A DNA stretch of 64,000 bases. Source: Candidatus Electrothrix scaldis. GTDB taxonomy: Bacteria; Desulfobacterota; Desulfobulbia; Desulfobulbales; Desulfobulbaceae. The translations under genes and the position numbers were made by a program. This document shows, piece by piece, positions 34,275-43,557 of this stretch. The notes below the pieces were generated by a model, which was not told the origin of the DNA, ran no database searches, and saw only the letters and a list, made by a program, of their open reading frames with translations. Position 1 is the first letter of the stretch. Every line of letters starts with the position of its first letter. The stretch lies in the NCBI GenBank assembly GCA_033584155.1, contig CP138355.1, positions 2,985,826 through 3,049,825 on the forward strand, in the 5' to 3' direction.

Positions 34275-36731
34275 ATCAGAGAAGTCCTTTTTCTTGGTTC
34301 GGTCTTCGTCCAGTATTTTATGGAGAATAGCTGTCAGGCAACCTGGCTGGAGATAATCCTGGCCCCGACCGTTAGCAAAAATAAAGGATGATTTTGTCGC
34401 CATATCTTCCCAGGTCATCTTGGAGGAATTTTTAGCCACGGTTTCGAAAAAATTTCGATTATAGGGATCATTAATAATGGCCATACCCGTACCAATGGTG
34501 GCCAGGATATCAATATGACCGAGAAACATGCGAGTCAGCTTGGTGTAGGCCTTTACCCCGCCGCAGGAACCCAAGCTGAGAAAACGCTGTTTATTTGTCA
34601 GGTCGTTAGGGGTAATTTGTTTATTCTCTTTGAGTTTTTCGAGGGGATCTGTAATCTGCTCCGAGCGCCAATAGGAGTGACCTCGTTGTGCAAACATTTC
34701 ATCATCCCCCTCAAGAAAACGTTTCATGAGAAGCTGCTGGTCTGCTTCATTTGCATAGACATATACAGTATGGCTTATATTGATTCCATTGACTTTTTTG
34801 ACAAAGGCGGCAGCAAAGGGAGAGCGACGCATAGCCTCAAAAAGCAGGACTAATCCTTTCCCTGAATGCGCCCTTTGAATGGCCTTTTTACTCTGCTCAC
34901 GCGTTGCTGCGTCTTGGTAAGGTGTGTAATGGGTTGAAAAAGCCAGTCTGTAGCCGTGACTGAGTAAAGTTTTTCCATTAGAAACAAAGGATTTGCGTCC
35001 GTCATCATCAGGGTGAAAAACAGAAATAGAACCTAGTCGTTTGTCTTCTTTCCAGGCCGCAAAAGGCGTTCTCAGGTACTTCTTCAGGTCAACAGCGCCA
35101 TTGCGATCAACAGTCTGCTGAATAAGTTTTCGTGCTGGAGCATTGAGCAGCTCAGGATATTCTTGTAAGTAATATTGAAGGATGACCGTGATGAGTTTGC
35201 TGAAACTTCCTCGCCCATTATCTGCCAGCACCATTTTTTTAATCAGGTAATAGCGTACATCCTGGTCAAGGACCTTGAGCAGGTGGCGGAAGGTGGCGGA
35301 AAAAAGGAGGATAGTGTCCTCATCCTTAAATGCCGAGGCTGCGACGAGATCAAGAATTTTTTCCTGTTCACTTGCTTCTTTGGGGAAGAAGGTGGTCAGT
35401 TTGCCTTTTTGGGCGAGACTGACGATAAAGCTGGAGACCAGCAGATTGGAGGGGTCGGTCGCCTTAAGGAAAATAAGCAGATTGTTCTGGTATTTTGCTT
35501 TAATTCGCTTTTTTAAAATAGGTACCAGAATATCGCGAAACGAGGAATCATAGAGTTCACTTCCCTGAGCCAGCAATGAATAGATATTTGCGGAAGTCAG
35601 GTCCTCAGAAACCTGGGTGCGATCTGCTGTCGTCGCTTTACGCAGGATTCTGATCATGCTGCTCTTTTGGTTTTTCTTGTAGGCAGCAATGAAATGACTC
35701 CCGTAATTTATTTTTGTTTTTTCTGAAAGCTTATCAAAAAGCTCCTTCAAGTCGTTCCTTGGCATGGCATGGAGGTCGGCATTGGATATTTCCATGCCGT
35801 ATTCATCTGACACCGCATGTAGGCTATTAATCCTCCAAATTAGCTCTTCTCCGGCCTCATAAAAGGCGTCCAGGAGCTGGGTACGTTCGGGAGAGTCATA
35901 GCGATAAAACTGTTTTTCCTGCACATGAACAGGGTGGGCAAAATAGCTGATCAGCCATCTCCAAGAGGCATTGCGGTTGAGCTTATCCTTTTTGATTAAG
36001 GTGCGCATATTCCAGGCCGCATCGTCACGCAATTGTTGAAAAAGTGGAAGGGCATCAGTCGCTGTTTCTGCTCCCATCCTCTTGCTCTCCACAAAAGCGG
36101 CATAGGCCCAAGCCTGCTTATCAGTGAATTTATGAATGAGGCTGAGGTTATTCAGAGCTTGTTCTGCGCGTATTCCCCGGACGGCAAACATTTTACGCGC
36201 AGCAAAACTCCCTGAAGGCTTCATTTCCCGAACTTGCGGAATCAGCGCAAGAAGGTCATTCGCATTTTGTCCTGAGATTGTGAGAAAGGCGCGAACGCAT
36301 TTTATCTCCTCATGGCTCATTTCCTTGAGTGTCCTGAGTACCTGGACAGCCAATGACATGGTGGCACCAGGAAGCTTTGTCCATTCTTCAAAGGCAAGGA
36401 TTTGATTATATGAGGCGTCTTTACTCTCCAGCTCTGCCCATATTTCTCTGCATTGGTCAAAGTTTGCGCCAGGCAGGAGGCTGATCTGGCGGGTGATTCG
36501 CTGAGAATTATAATTCATCTGCTCAATAATCTGCCTACCATACTCCAGTTCATTTTTCGTGAGACCTGGTATCCGAGAGAAGCTTGTCATGGTTTTTTTC
36601 ACCACAACATCACTGTTTGCTGCTCGGGCTGGCTGAATATTTTTCGAGAGGAAGGGAGAAATGAAAAACAGTGTGATAAATAATGTGAAGTGCAGGGAAG
36701 AAAATTTTATTTTTTTCGGTTGAGCATTCAT
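34218..36731 (-). CDS. Large exported protein with RGHS/GSCGG motifs
   Basis: An 837-residue protein with an N-terminal hydrophobic leader (about 13-35, cut near ARAA). Residues 40-560 are helical and repeat-like with no family I know. The C-terminal 250 residues look like an alpha/beta domain: a VYVYAN strand, AQRGHSYW (His685), FLSLGSCGGVKAY (Cys723) and DILATIGTGMAIIND. A His in an RGHS turn followed 38 residues later by a Cys after a hydrophobic strand is the layout of clan CD cysteine peptidases (caspase, gingipain, clostripain). This is inference, not an identified family. It converges with nagZ with 57 bases of overlapping coding sequence. Confidence 0.7.
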   Translation of the reverse strand: MNAQPKKIKFSSLHFTLFITLFFISPFLSKNIQPARAANSDVVVKKTMTSFSRIPGLTKNELEYGRQIIEQMNYNSQRITRQISLLPGANFDQCREIWAELESKDASYNQILAFEEWTKLPGATMSLAVQVLRTLKEMSHEEIKCVRAFLTISGQNANDLLALIPQVREMKPSGSFAARKMFAVRGIRAEQALNNLSLIHKFTDKQAWAYAAFVESKRMGAETATDALPLFQQLRDDAAWNMRTLIKKDKLNRNASWRWLISYFAHPVHVQEKQFYRYDSPERTQLLDAFYEAGEELIWRINSLHAVSDEYGMEISNADLHAMPRNDLKELFDKLSEKTKINYGSHFIAAYKKNQKSSMIRILRKATTADRTQVSEDLTSANIYSLLAQGSELYDSSFRDILVPILKKRIKAKYQNNLLIFLKATDPSNLLVSSFIVSLAQKGKLTTFFPKEASEQEKILDLVAASAFKDEDTILLFSATFRHLLKVLDQDVRYYLIKKMVLADNGRGSFSKLITVILQYYLQEYPELLNAPARKLIQQTVDRNGAVDLKKYLRTPFAAWKEDKRLGSISVFHPDDDGRKSFVSNGKTLLSHGYRLAFSTHYTPYQDAATREQSKKAIQRAHSGKGLVLLFEAMRRSPFAAAFVKKVNGINISHTVYVYANEADQQLLMKRFLEGDDEMFAQRGHSYWRSEQITDPLEKLKENKQITPNDLTNKQRFLSLGSCGGVKAYTKLTRMFLGHIDILATIGTGMAIINDPYNRNFFETVAKNSSKMTWEDMATKSSFIFANGRGQDYLQPGCLTAILHKILDEDRTKKKDFSDLELLSPSDELEQEINAPQ

Positions 36732-37075
36732 AAGTGAAAAATAGTTGATAACAGAAGATTGTATTTCGGGTGACAGGGAAAAAAGGTTGCCAATGAAATT
36801 GCTTTCTATGATTTAGCGTTCTACGTTACGTTGTTTAACGCACTTCTTCTCTTTTTTTCTTGTGTAAGAAAACATTATTTCTAAAGGATACCGTAAAATC
36901 AGAAAAGGGCAAAGGGGAAGTTGATCTTTTACAGGTTGGTCATAAGATGATTTTTTGAGGGAAGAAAAGGGAGCAAGATTGCCTGGGGGAAGAGCTATAA
37001 AGCAAGCAAAAAAATATCTGAGTATCTCTACTCCGCAAGACGCAGAGTAGAGATACACAAAGGTACAATACTCCT
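36732..37075. other. Intergenic region, 344 bp
   Basis: Lies between two minus-strand genes: the terminator of the outer-membrane protein gene (37022-37056) and, presumably, the promoter of the gene at 36731. I see no convincing -10/-35 pair and no supported ORF. Confidence 0.5.
37022..37056 (-). terminator. Terminator of outer-membrane protein gene
   Basis: A perfect 12-bp stem (GTATCTCTACTC / GAGTAGAGATAC) with an 11-base loop, 19 bases after the stop. On the minus strand it is followed by TCAGATATTTTTTT. Confidence 0.8.
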
Positions 37076-37876
37076 TTAGAAGGAGTAGCGGAGCGAAGCG
37101 TTGAGTGCGCTACTCTTCAGGTCGTCCACTCGCAGCATTTCGTGGTCACGGCCAAATTCTACATCACCGGTACGCAGATATTCATAGCCCAGATCAACGG
37201 CCATATTTCGGGCAATATCCATAGCCACGCCAGCGCCAGCTTTGTAGGCAAAGGTTACTTCGCTGTCATCACCATTGGCAAAAGCCATTTCTACTTTTGC
37301 GGTACCTGCACCAGCGGTTCCGTACACTGAGAAGGGGCCATAGACAGGTACTCCGTAGAAACCGTTCAGCATAGCTGTGGTGATGGTAATATCGGAAAGG
37401 CCTTCAGCTTTGATGTCAGCTGTTCGGCCACCAAGTTCCCCCTCAATCCGAAAATTATCAAATTGACGACCGGCTGAGATACCGAAACCATATCCTGTAT
37501 CTGCGTCTGCCTGGAAACCGTATTCTTCCTTGTCCAGGTCCATAGATCCCATCCAGGTTAACTGAAGGGTGGCCTTGACATACCAGGGATTATACGTCTC
37601 ATGGTTTTTCAGTTTCTCAATTTCTTCCAGGTTAGTTTTGATGTCTGCTGCATTGGCATCAATGGCTTGGTCCTGACGGACCTGACTCTCTTCCAGGGCC
37701 TGGAGTTGCTCATCTTGTCGTGCCTGGCTGGAGTTCAGTTGGTCAATTTGATCTTGACAATCAGCAGGACAGTCAGCACCTAAGGAGGGAGGCATAATTT
37801 TCATATTTCCGGCCATGCCGGGCGCTGCCGTAAACATCAGGGCCGAGAGTGCTGCGGCGCTCAGTATTTTCTTCAT
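37076..37876 (-). CDS. Outer-membrane beta-barrel (OmpA-like porin fold)
   Basis: A 266-residue outer-membrane protein. The start is the ATG at 37876 (AAGGAAG site, followed by a signal peptide cut near GMAGN); the in-frame ATG 34 codons earlier is not needed. After the leader comes a short coiled coil (about 35-85: SQARQDEQLQALEESQVRQD), then an eight-strand-like barrel with alternating hydrophobic strands and Gly-rich turns (GFGISAGRQF, VYGTAGAGTAKVEMAF, AVDLGYEYLRTGD). It ends in SLRYSF, the C-terminal Phe signature for BAM insertion. It has its own terminator and upstream inverted repeat, so it is probably monocistronic. Confidence 0.85.
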   Translation of the reverse strand: MKKILSAAALSALMFTAAPGMAGNMKIMPPSLGADCPADCQDQIDQLNSSQARQDEQLQALEESQVRQDQAIDANAADIKTNLEEIEKLKNHETYNPWYVKATLQLTWMGSMDLDKEEYGFQADADTGYGFGISAGRQFDNFRIEGELGGRTADIKAEGLSDITITTAMLNGFYGVPVYGPFSVYGTAGAGTAKVEMAFANGDDSEVTFAYKAGAGVAMDIARNMAVDLGYEYLRTGDVEFGRDHEMLRVDDLKSSALNASLRYSF

Positions 37877-37941
37877 AGTGTTCTTCCTTTTTTTGATTTT
37901 CACAGAGAAGTCTTGTGAATGATATTTTGATGAATTTATGG

Positions 37942-37957
37942 TATCCGATAGCGGATA
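37942..37957. promoter_or_regulatory. Inverted repeat upstream of barrel gene
   Basis: TATCCG-ATAG-CGGATA, a perfect 6-bp palindrome 66 bases upstream of the start, could be an operator or sit within the promoter. The rest of the 296-base gap (37877-38172) shows nothing I can name. Confidence 0.35.
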
Positions 37958-38172
37958 AAAAGCAAAGGATAAACGCATTGGTATTATTTTTTATCTTGGC
38001 AAAGACAGGGAGGCATTGTTTGTAATTCCAGTGTGTCGCTGAGGAGAAGGGCTGGATAGAGAGAGGAGGTGCAGCTGGCGAGGAAAAATTTTAATACTTT
38101 TTTTGTATGGTGATTTCTTCAGAGAGATAGGTTGCATCTAACATCCTGTTGTTCCGGGCTGAGAAGGGTGTG

Positions 38173-38916
38173 CTATCCCGCATACATCTTCTTGACCTCT
38201 GCGCTGTACGGCCCATTCGGGTATTGGTAGATGTACAGTGGTGGCAACAGACGCACCCCTTCACCACCGTTTTTCATGGCCTCGATCATAACCAGCCGGG
38301 CACGGTTATCCTCCGGGTAGCTATACACCGGTTGAATTCGTTTAGGGATCAGACGCTTCTTCATCATCGCAGCAGTCACAGTGGCAAGGCGTTCTGCCGG
38401 GTAGATACAGGCTACTGTACCTCGATTTTTCACGGCAAAGGCAGCTGCTGCAATGACAGATTCGGGATCAGCGGTGAGCTCGTGGCGGGCAAGGGCACGT
38501 TCATCCGCCTCGCTCAGGCGTCCGCAGCCCACCTTATGATAGGGCGGATTGCTGAGCACGAGTTCAAAGGACTCGGCTTGAAAGTGCTGCTTGACTGTGC
38601 GCAGGTCTCCCGGCACAACGGTGAAACGATCCTGAAGGTTATTGATCTGGACATTGCTCTGAGCGAGTGCAGCCAGGGCGGGTTGCAGTTCCAGGCCTGT
38701 AAGCTGGATATCGGGATGGCGATAACTGAGGACGAGACCGATGACTCCGCAGCCTGTTCCCAGATCCAGCACCCTGTCTCTGGATGCAGGCTGGCAGAAA
38801 TGGGCCAGGAGTACTGCATCCAGGGAAAAACGGTAGCCGTCCCGATGTTGACGACAGATAAGGCGCCCGTTGAACAAAGTGTCATCAGTTAACGGGGGAG
38901 TTGTTGGATCAATCAC
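38173..38916 (-). CDS. trmN6: tRNA1(Val) (adenine(37)-N6)-methyltransferase-like
   Basis: A 247-residue SAM-dependent methyltransferase. The SAM loop is VLDLGTGCGVIGLVLSYR (about 46-63) and the catalytic motif is LSNPPYHK (NPPY for N6-adenine or glutamine amide transfer). The overall layout and length match YfiC/TrmN6, which modifies A37 of tRNA1-Val. A related small-molecule or protein amide methylase cannot be fully excluded. It lies 32 bases downstream of the DUF1015 gene, same strand. Confidence 0.8.
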   Translation of the reverse strand: MIDPTTPPLTDDTLFNGRLICRQHRDGYRFSLDAVLLAHFCQPASRDRVLDLGTGCGVIGLVLSYRHPDIQLTGLELQPALAALAQSNVQINNLQDRFTVVPGDLRTVKQHFQAESFELVLSNPPYHKVGCGRLSEADERALARHELTADPESVIAAAAFAVKNRGTVACIYPAERLATVTAAMMKKRLIPKRIQPVYSYPEDNRARLVMIEAMKNGGEGVRLLPPLYIYQYPNGPYSAEVKKMYAG

Positions 38917-38947
38917 CTTGCGCTTGAGAAGAACGTGGAAAGATTAC

Positions 38948-40327
38948 TCAGGGAAGAGGCTGAATATGCTGTTCATCATCCAGTTTGTTCAGGAGTAAGC
39001 CTGTCATGATTTTCGGATAGAAATAGGTGGATTTATGCGGCATAATGTTGTCGCTGTCTGCCACCTTGAGCACCTGCTCCACCTTAGTGGGATTGAGAAG
39101 AAAGAGGAGGGGGGTATGACTTTCCTGGAGTACGCTTTCCTTGACTGCTGCGTCCAAGGCGACATCAGCATCGCTGATATAGCTGACCAGTCCTTCGCAG
39201 ACACATTGGTCATGGCCGAGGCCAAGATAATCCTGGATAAGGAGGTCAGAAAGGACAACGACATCAAGCTCCTGTAGAACATTCGGTTTATCGACGAGGG
39301 AGGGTGATTGAGCAATGGTTTCCTCCTGCATCTGGAGGAGAAAAGCTCGGTCTTCACCTGGATGATACACACCAAAGGCAGGGGTACCGTGGCTGCTCTC
39401 TGCCTCATTCATTCTGCTCATTACCTCAGCAATAAGGGTTTCCCGGCTGCCTTGCTTGATCTCCGTGACAAGCATGCCCTGCTGCATCCGTTCTTGCAGC
39501 TGATCAGCGGTCATGGCACCAGGCCAGCGAACCAGTCGGTGGGTGGGCAGGACAGAGAGGCCCTCATCCTCACAGGCGCAGAGGTACATCATAATATAAT
39601 TACAGGGATGATCCCCGGGTAGATTAGGATCTTGGGCATGGGCCCGTCTGCGGCAATCCAGGGCTGTGGTATAGCGATGATGTCCATCTGCAATGTACAC
39701 GGATTTCCCGGTAAAGAAATGGTGAATTTGCTTCAGGGTTTCTTCATCTGTCACCCGCCAGAGGGTGTGGGTATTGGCATTCTGGTCATCAACCTGCAGA
39801 AGAGGCTCTGCTTCCCGGACCTTTTCCAGGCTTGTGATGACTTCCTGTTCGCGGTCTGAATAGATAGAAAAAATCTGGCTGAACTGGGCTTTGCAGGTTT
39901 CCATGAGCTGGAGGCGGTCGCTGATAACTCCAGAGAAGGTCTTCTCATGGGGTTTGACAATGCCTTCGGCAAACTCTGCCAAGCCAACCAAGCTGACGAT
40001 TCCTTTACGGGTCAGGCGTCGTCCACTGGGGTGGTTGTAATCGATGTAGTAGAGATAGATGGCTGGCTGCGCATCCTGGACCAACACGCTTTCTTCCTGC
40101 CAGGATTGGAATCTTGCCCGAGCCTTTTCATAACGCCCGTCATCCTCGGTTGTTCCCTGCGAGATATTGCGCAAATCCAGATTAATCATGGAATAGGGAT
40201 TTTTTTGCAGCAGTTTTTTCTCGTCATCAGTGGAAATAACGTCATAGGGTGGGGTGACGACATCCTCAAGTCGCTCAATTTTTTCCGGGTTGTAACGCAC
40301 GCCACGAAACGGGGCAACAACAGCCAT
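38948..40327 (-). CDS. DUF1015 family protein
   Basis: A 459-residue cytoplasmic protein. It opens with VAPFRGVRYNPEKI and VVTPPYDVIS, the hallmark N-terminus of DUF1015, and has YIADGHHRYTTAL in the middle. The family is widespread in anaerobes and has a ParB-like fold. The related protein SbnI and archaeal SerK are free-serine kinases, so a phosphotransfer role is conceivable, but I cannot show it from this sequence. It is likely co-transcribed with the methyltransferase gene downstream. Confidence 0.85.
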   Translation of the reverse strand: MAVVAPFRGVRYNPEKIERLEDVVTPPYDVISTDDEKKLLQKNPYSMINLDLRNISQGTTEDDGRYEKARARFQSWQEESVLVQDAQPAIYLYYIDYNHPSGRRLTRKGIVSLVGLAEFAEGIVKPHEKTFSGVISDRLQLMETCKAQFSQIFSIYSDREQEVITSLEKVREAEPLLQVDDQNANTHTLWRVTDEETLKQIHHFFTGKSVYIADGHHRYTTALDCRRRAHAQDPNLPGDHPCNYIMMYLCACEDEGLSVLPTHRLVRWPGAMTADQLQERMQQGMLVTEIKQGSRETLIAEVMSRMNEAESSHGTPAFGVYHPGEDRAFLLQMQEETIAQSPSLVDKPNVLQELDVVVLSDLLIQDYLGLGHDQCVCEGLVSYISDADVALDAAVKESVLQESHTPLLFLLNPTKVEQVLKVADSDNIMPHKSTYFYPKIMTGLLLNKLDDEQHIQPLP

Positions 40328-40660
40328 GATATTTTTCTCCAGTTCTTTGAAATAGCTCCCAGGTCAACTCGGCGATCCGGGATGATAAAAAATGAAAAAT
40401 GCTCAGGTGACAGGCGTCATCCGAGACGTTCATATAAAAAAGATCTTTTTTCTCGCGTAAAAAACGTTACCTCAGAAAATGAGAAGAAGTCTTTCCGCAT
40501 GCCTTGTTTACCATTATCCGGTGAGCTGATGCAAGGAGGTTTTGGAAAGTTTGTAGAAACTTTTCCCTGCAGGGCCGGAAAAAGAATACCCCCTCCTCGC
40601 AGAAGAGAAGGGAAAATATTTCTTGAGGAGAGCCTGGTTCAGTTATCGAGAAAGGAGCTC
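40328..40660. other. Intergenic region, 333 bp
   Basis: Between the ABC ATPase stop and the DUF1015 start. It contains a perfect AT palindrome, AAAAAAGATCTTTTTT (40436-40451), which could act as a terminator for the minus-strand ABC operon. No supported gene; a long plus-strand ORF that crosses it is antisense to both neighbours. Confidence 0.5.
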
Positions 40661-41563
40661 TTAATTAGAACATTCCAACTCACTTTCCGCATTGGTCAAA
40701 GTCTGAAAGGAGTCTGGATGCATCAACTTGAATTCACTTGCATGCTGGAGAAAATCAGGGTCAAAGCCTTCTCTGCGTATGCAGGTAATCAGCTCGATAA
40801 ATTCTCTGCTCTGTTTGATTGCGGTGTTACTCATAGTAGGGGGTGGTTTGTAATCAGCTGTAATCTTGGCCCCGCGATTGACGTGATTGCCATTTCCCCT
40901 GTCATCAGTATAATACTGCGACAGCACTACAAGTCTGGTGCCGAGAAAGGCAGCCTCTTCCAGATCATGGGTAACAAAGAAGATCGTCATTTGCTCTTTC
41001 TCCCAGAGTTCCACCAAAAAAAGCTGCATATCTTCCCTGGTATCAGGATCAAGGGCACCAAAAGGCTCATCCATAACCAGAATTTTTGGTTTCATAATCA
41101 GAGACTGCCCGATAGCCACACGCTGCTGCATACCGCCCGACAACTCATGAGGATATTTTCCGCCATGCTCGGCCAACCGGATCTTCTCCAGCATGTCTGT
41201 TGCTTCCTCGTTTATTTCTTTGCGCGACATCTCCTTTGAGCCCTGTCGTCCGCCGAGGCGCAGGCCCAAGCTGATATTATCCAGCACAGTCAGGTGGGGA
41301 AAGAGAGAATACTTCTGAAAAACTACGCCACGATGGATGTCTGGTGGCCCCACAATTTTATGTTCAAGCAGGATTTGTCCAGCTGTGGGCACCTCTGCCC
41401 CGATTATCAGGCGCAACAGGGTTGATTTGCCGCAACCGCTGGGGCCAACCACGGTACAGAACTCTCCTCTGCTCACCTGGAGATCAATATTATCCAGGAT
41501 TACTTTACCGTTATAGGCCTTGTACACATCGATAATGTGGAGAAAATCGGGATCAGAACTCAT
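40661..41563 (-). CDS. ABC importer ATPase (SsuB/TauB/NrtD type)
   Basis: A 300-residue nucleotide-binding subunit. Walker A is GPSGCGKSTLL (about 38-48), the signature LSGGMQQRVAIG, Walker B ILVMDEPFGALD, and the switch His lies in FFVTHDLEEA. The C-terminal 60 residues extend beyond the usual 240-260 and contain no known regulatory domain. The start overlaps the permease stop by four bases. It powers uptake by the importer at 40661-43557. Confidence 0.9.
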   Translation of the reverse strand: MSSDPDFLHIIDVYKAYNGKVILDNIDLQVSRGEFCTVVGPSGCGKSTLLRLIIGAEVPTAGQILLEHKIVGPPDIHRGVVFQKYSLFPHLTVLDNISLGLRLGGRQGSKEMSRKEINEEATDMLEKIRLAEHGGKYPHELSGGMQQRVAIGQSLIMKPKILVMDEPFGALDPDTREDMQLFLVELWEKEQMTIFFVTHDLEEAAFLGTRLVVLSQYYTDDRGNGNHVNRGAKITADYKPPPTMSNTAIKQSREFIELITCIRREGFDPDFLQHASEFKLMHPDSFQTLTNAESELECSN

Positions 41564-42423
41564 TTGTCGCCTCCAACGGCAGTGTACCAGGGGTAAAACC
41601 AGCGCATGAGATGACGAAGCAACCAGTCTATAGCAAATCCCAGAAAGGTTATCCAGAGAACGTAGGGCAGAATAATATCCATAGCCAGATAGCGACGCAC
41701 CAAAAAAATCCTGTATCCCAGGCCGCTACTGGCAGCAATGGCCTCAGCCGCGATGAGAAAGAGCCAAGCCGACCCCAGGGAAAGCCGAACAGCCTCAATA
41801 AGTCGGGGCATAATCTGGGGCAGAATAATTCGATAGGCCAGCTGAAACTGCGAGGCGCCCAGAGTAATAGCCTTAGTTACCTGTTCCCTAGGAAGTTTAC
41901 GGACTGCTAATCGGATATCCCTGGTGATTAACGGAAAGACCCCGAAAAAGATTAACACTATCTTTGCCGCTTCATCCACGCCGAAGCTGATAAACAGGAT
42001 GGGCAGGATAGAGAGCGGTGGGATCATGGCGATAAAGGTGATGAACGGATTCAGGGCTGCATTAATACCCGGAAAAAGGCCTATATTCAGGCCGAACAGG
42101 AGGGCAGCAACAGCGGCCAGCCCGGTCCCGGTCAACAGTCGCTTCATGCTGGCAAGGGTGTCATCCAGCATCAGATACTTACCTGTCCGCCGATTCTTTT
42201 CAAAGGCTATATGCTTTACCGCAGCGGTCATATGAGAAATTCTCGGCAGGAGCTTGTCCGCCTCATTTTCTCTGTGCCGAATTTCCGACGCAGTCAGATA
42301 GACAATCAACAGAAGGGCAAAGGGCAGAATTGCCAGTAAGATGCTGAGTATCTTGCCGGGGCGAGCGTGAATTCCCAAAAAACGGGACGGCTTTCGTGTC
42401 GGTTCTTCCGTTGACATGGCCAC
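41560..42423 (-). CDS. ABC importer permease
   Basis: A 287-residue inner-membrane permease of the SsuC/TauC (BPD_transp_1) type with about six TM segments. The conserved EAA-type loop appears as ITLGASQFQLAYRIILPQIMPRLIEAVRLSLGSAW, shown here only as a landmark near residues 190-225. A substantial N-terminal extension with a periplasmic segment (EIRHRENEADK) precedes the core. It overlaps the ATPase gene by ATGA and follows the binding-protein gene by 84 bases. Confidence 0.88.
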   Translation of the reverse strand: MAMSTEEPTRKPSRFLGIHARPGKILSILLAILPFALLLIVYLTASEIRHRENEADKLLPRISHMTAAVKHIAFEKNRRTGKYLMLDDTLASMKRLLTGTGLAAVAALLFGLNIGLFPGINAALNPFITFIAMIPPLSILPILFISFGVDEAAKIVLIFFGVFPLITRDIRLAVRKLPREQVTKAITLGASQFQLAYRIILPQIMPRLIEAVRLSLGSAWLFLIAAEAIAASSGLGYRIFLVRRYLAMDIILPYVLWITFLGFAIDWLLRHLMRWFYPWYTAVGGDK

Positions 42424-42507
42424 GTTGATTCTACTTCCTGCTGTTTATTGATGATAGGTTTGGTCGGGAAAATTCAGGGCGAACACAAGGTTTCGGCTCT
42501 ACGGATT

Positions 42508-43557
42508 CTACTGCATATACTTTGCAGTAAAACGGAGCTTGATATTCTTCTTATCGCCCAGCACCGAACCGTCATCAAAGGAAATACCCACAATATCCGG
42601 TGACGGAGCAGATTCACCGTATAATCCCTTATCATAAGAGAACTGACGAACATGTTCCATGGTCTCTTTCGGCTTTGTGGACGCGACAAAGGCGGCAGCA
42701 TCTGCGGCTTTGTAGAACATGGCCGTAGTTGCAAGCTGTTGCTTGAACTCATCAACGGTTCCTCCAGAGGTCTGGGCCATAGCGGCAATAGCCTCTTCTT
42801 TTTTCGGGCCATCGCTCTCCATGATTGCCATAACCTCATACCACGCACCGACCAAGGCCTTCTTCAGCGTTTCCGGGGTATCGGTCCGTACTACCATCAG
42901 ATCAATAATCTCTCCAGGAATGCTTGAGGAGTCAAAAACCCGTGCCGAGCCGGGTGCGCGCAGGGCCTGCATGAGGGGAGGATTCCAGGTAACGGCAGCC
43001 CCATCGGAATCCGCAGTAAAAAGAGCGGCAATATCAGCATCGCTGGTGTTGATCAAATTAACATCCTGCTCACTCATACCGTTCATATCCAGAGCTCTGG
43101 CTAACAGATAATGAGAAACAGAGAGCTCCACCAGAGTAATTTTTCGGCCCTTTAAATCTGTTACCTTTGAGCCATTTTTCATGATAATGCCGTCATTACC
43201 ATTGGAAAAATCTCCGACAATCAAGGCAGTGGAATCAACACCGCCCACAGCTGGGATAGTCAGGGCATCCATATTAGCCATAGTACACGCGTCAAATTTT
43301 CCTGAAGTATAGAGATTAATGGACTCTATATAATCATTAACCAAGGTCAACTTGATCTCAATATTATATTTATCTGCCCATTTTTTGAGAATACCGCTCT
43401 GTTGAGCATATCCCCAAGGCTCCCACCCCACATAATGGGACCAGGCAACATTAAATTTCTCTTTTTTTTCTGCTGCCTGAAGCGAGGAACCGCAGAAAAG
43501 CACGGCAGAAAGGAGGGTAACAACTATAAGCCGCACAACAGACGCCTGATGTTTCAT
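42508..43557 (-). CDS. ABC importer substrate-binding protein (urea-carboxylase type)
   Basis: A 349-residue periplasmic binding protein. A signal peptide spans about residues 1-28. The mature start, FNVAWSHYVGWEPWGYAQQ, followed by YIESINLYTSGKFDACTMAN, resembles the NMT1/nitrate-taurine group and in particular the binding proteins found next to urea carboxylase genes. Such transporters are predicted to import urea, guanidine or related nitrogen compounds. No urea carboxylase, guanidine enzyme or recognisable guanidine riboswitch is in this window, so the substrate stays open. First gene of a three-gene operon. Confidence 0.82.
   Translation of the reverse strand: MKHQASVVRLIVVTLLSAVLFCGSSLQAAEKKEKFNVAWSHYVGWEPWGYAQQSGILKKWADKYNIEIKLTLVNDYIESINLYTSGKFDACTMANMDALTIPAVGGVDSTALIVGDFSNGNDGIIMKNGSKVTDLKGRKITLVELSVSHYLLARALDMNGMSEQDVNLINTSDADIAALFTADSDGAAVTWNPPLMQALRAPGSARVFDSSSIPGEIIDLMVVRTDTPETLKKALVGAWYEVMAIMESDGPKKEEAIAAMAQTSGGTVDEFKQQLATTAMFYKAADAAAFVASTKPKETMEHVRQFSYDKGLYGESAPSPDIVGISFDDGSVLGDKKNIKLRFTAKYMQ

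Noticed and set aside
39947-41239. Long plus-strand ORF of 430 codons
   Set aside because: Antisense to the DUF1015 and ABC ATPase genes, both of which have clear family motifs; its translation has no recognisable domain and no ribosome site.
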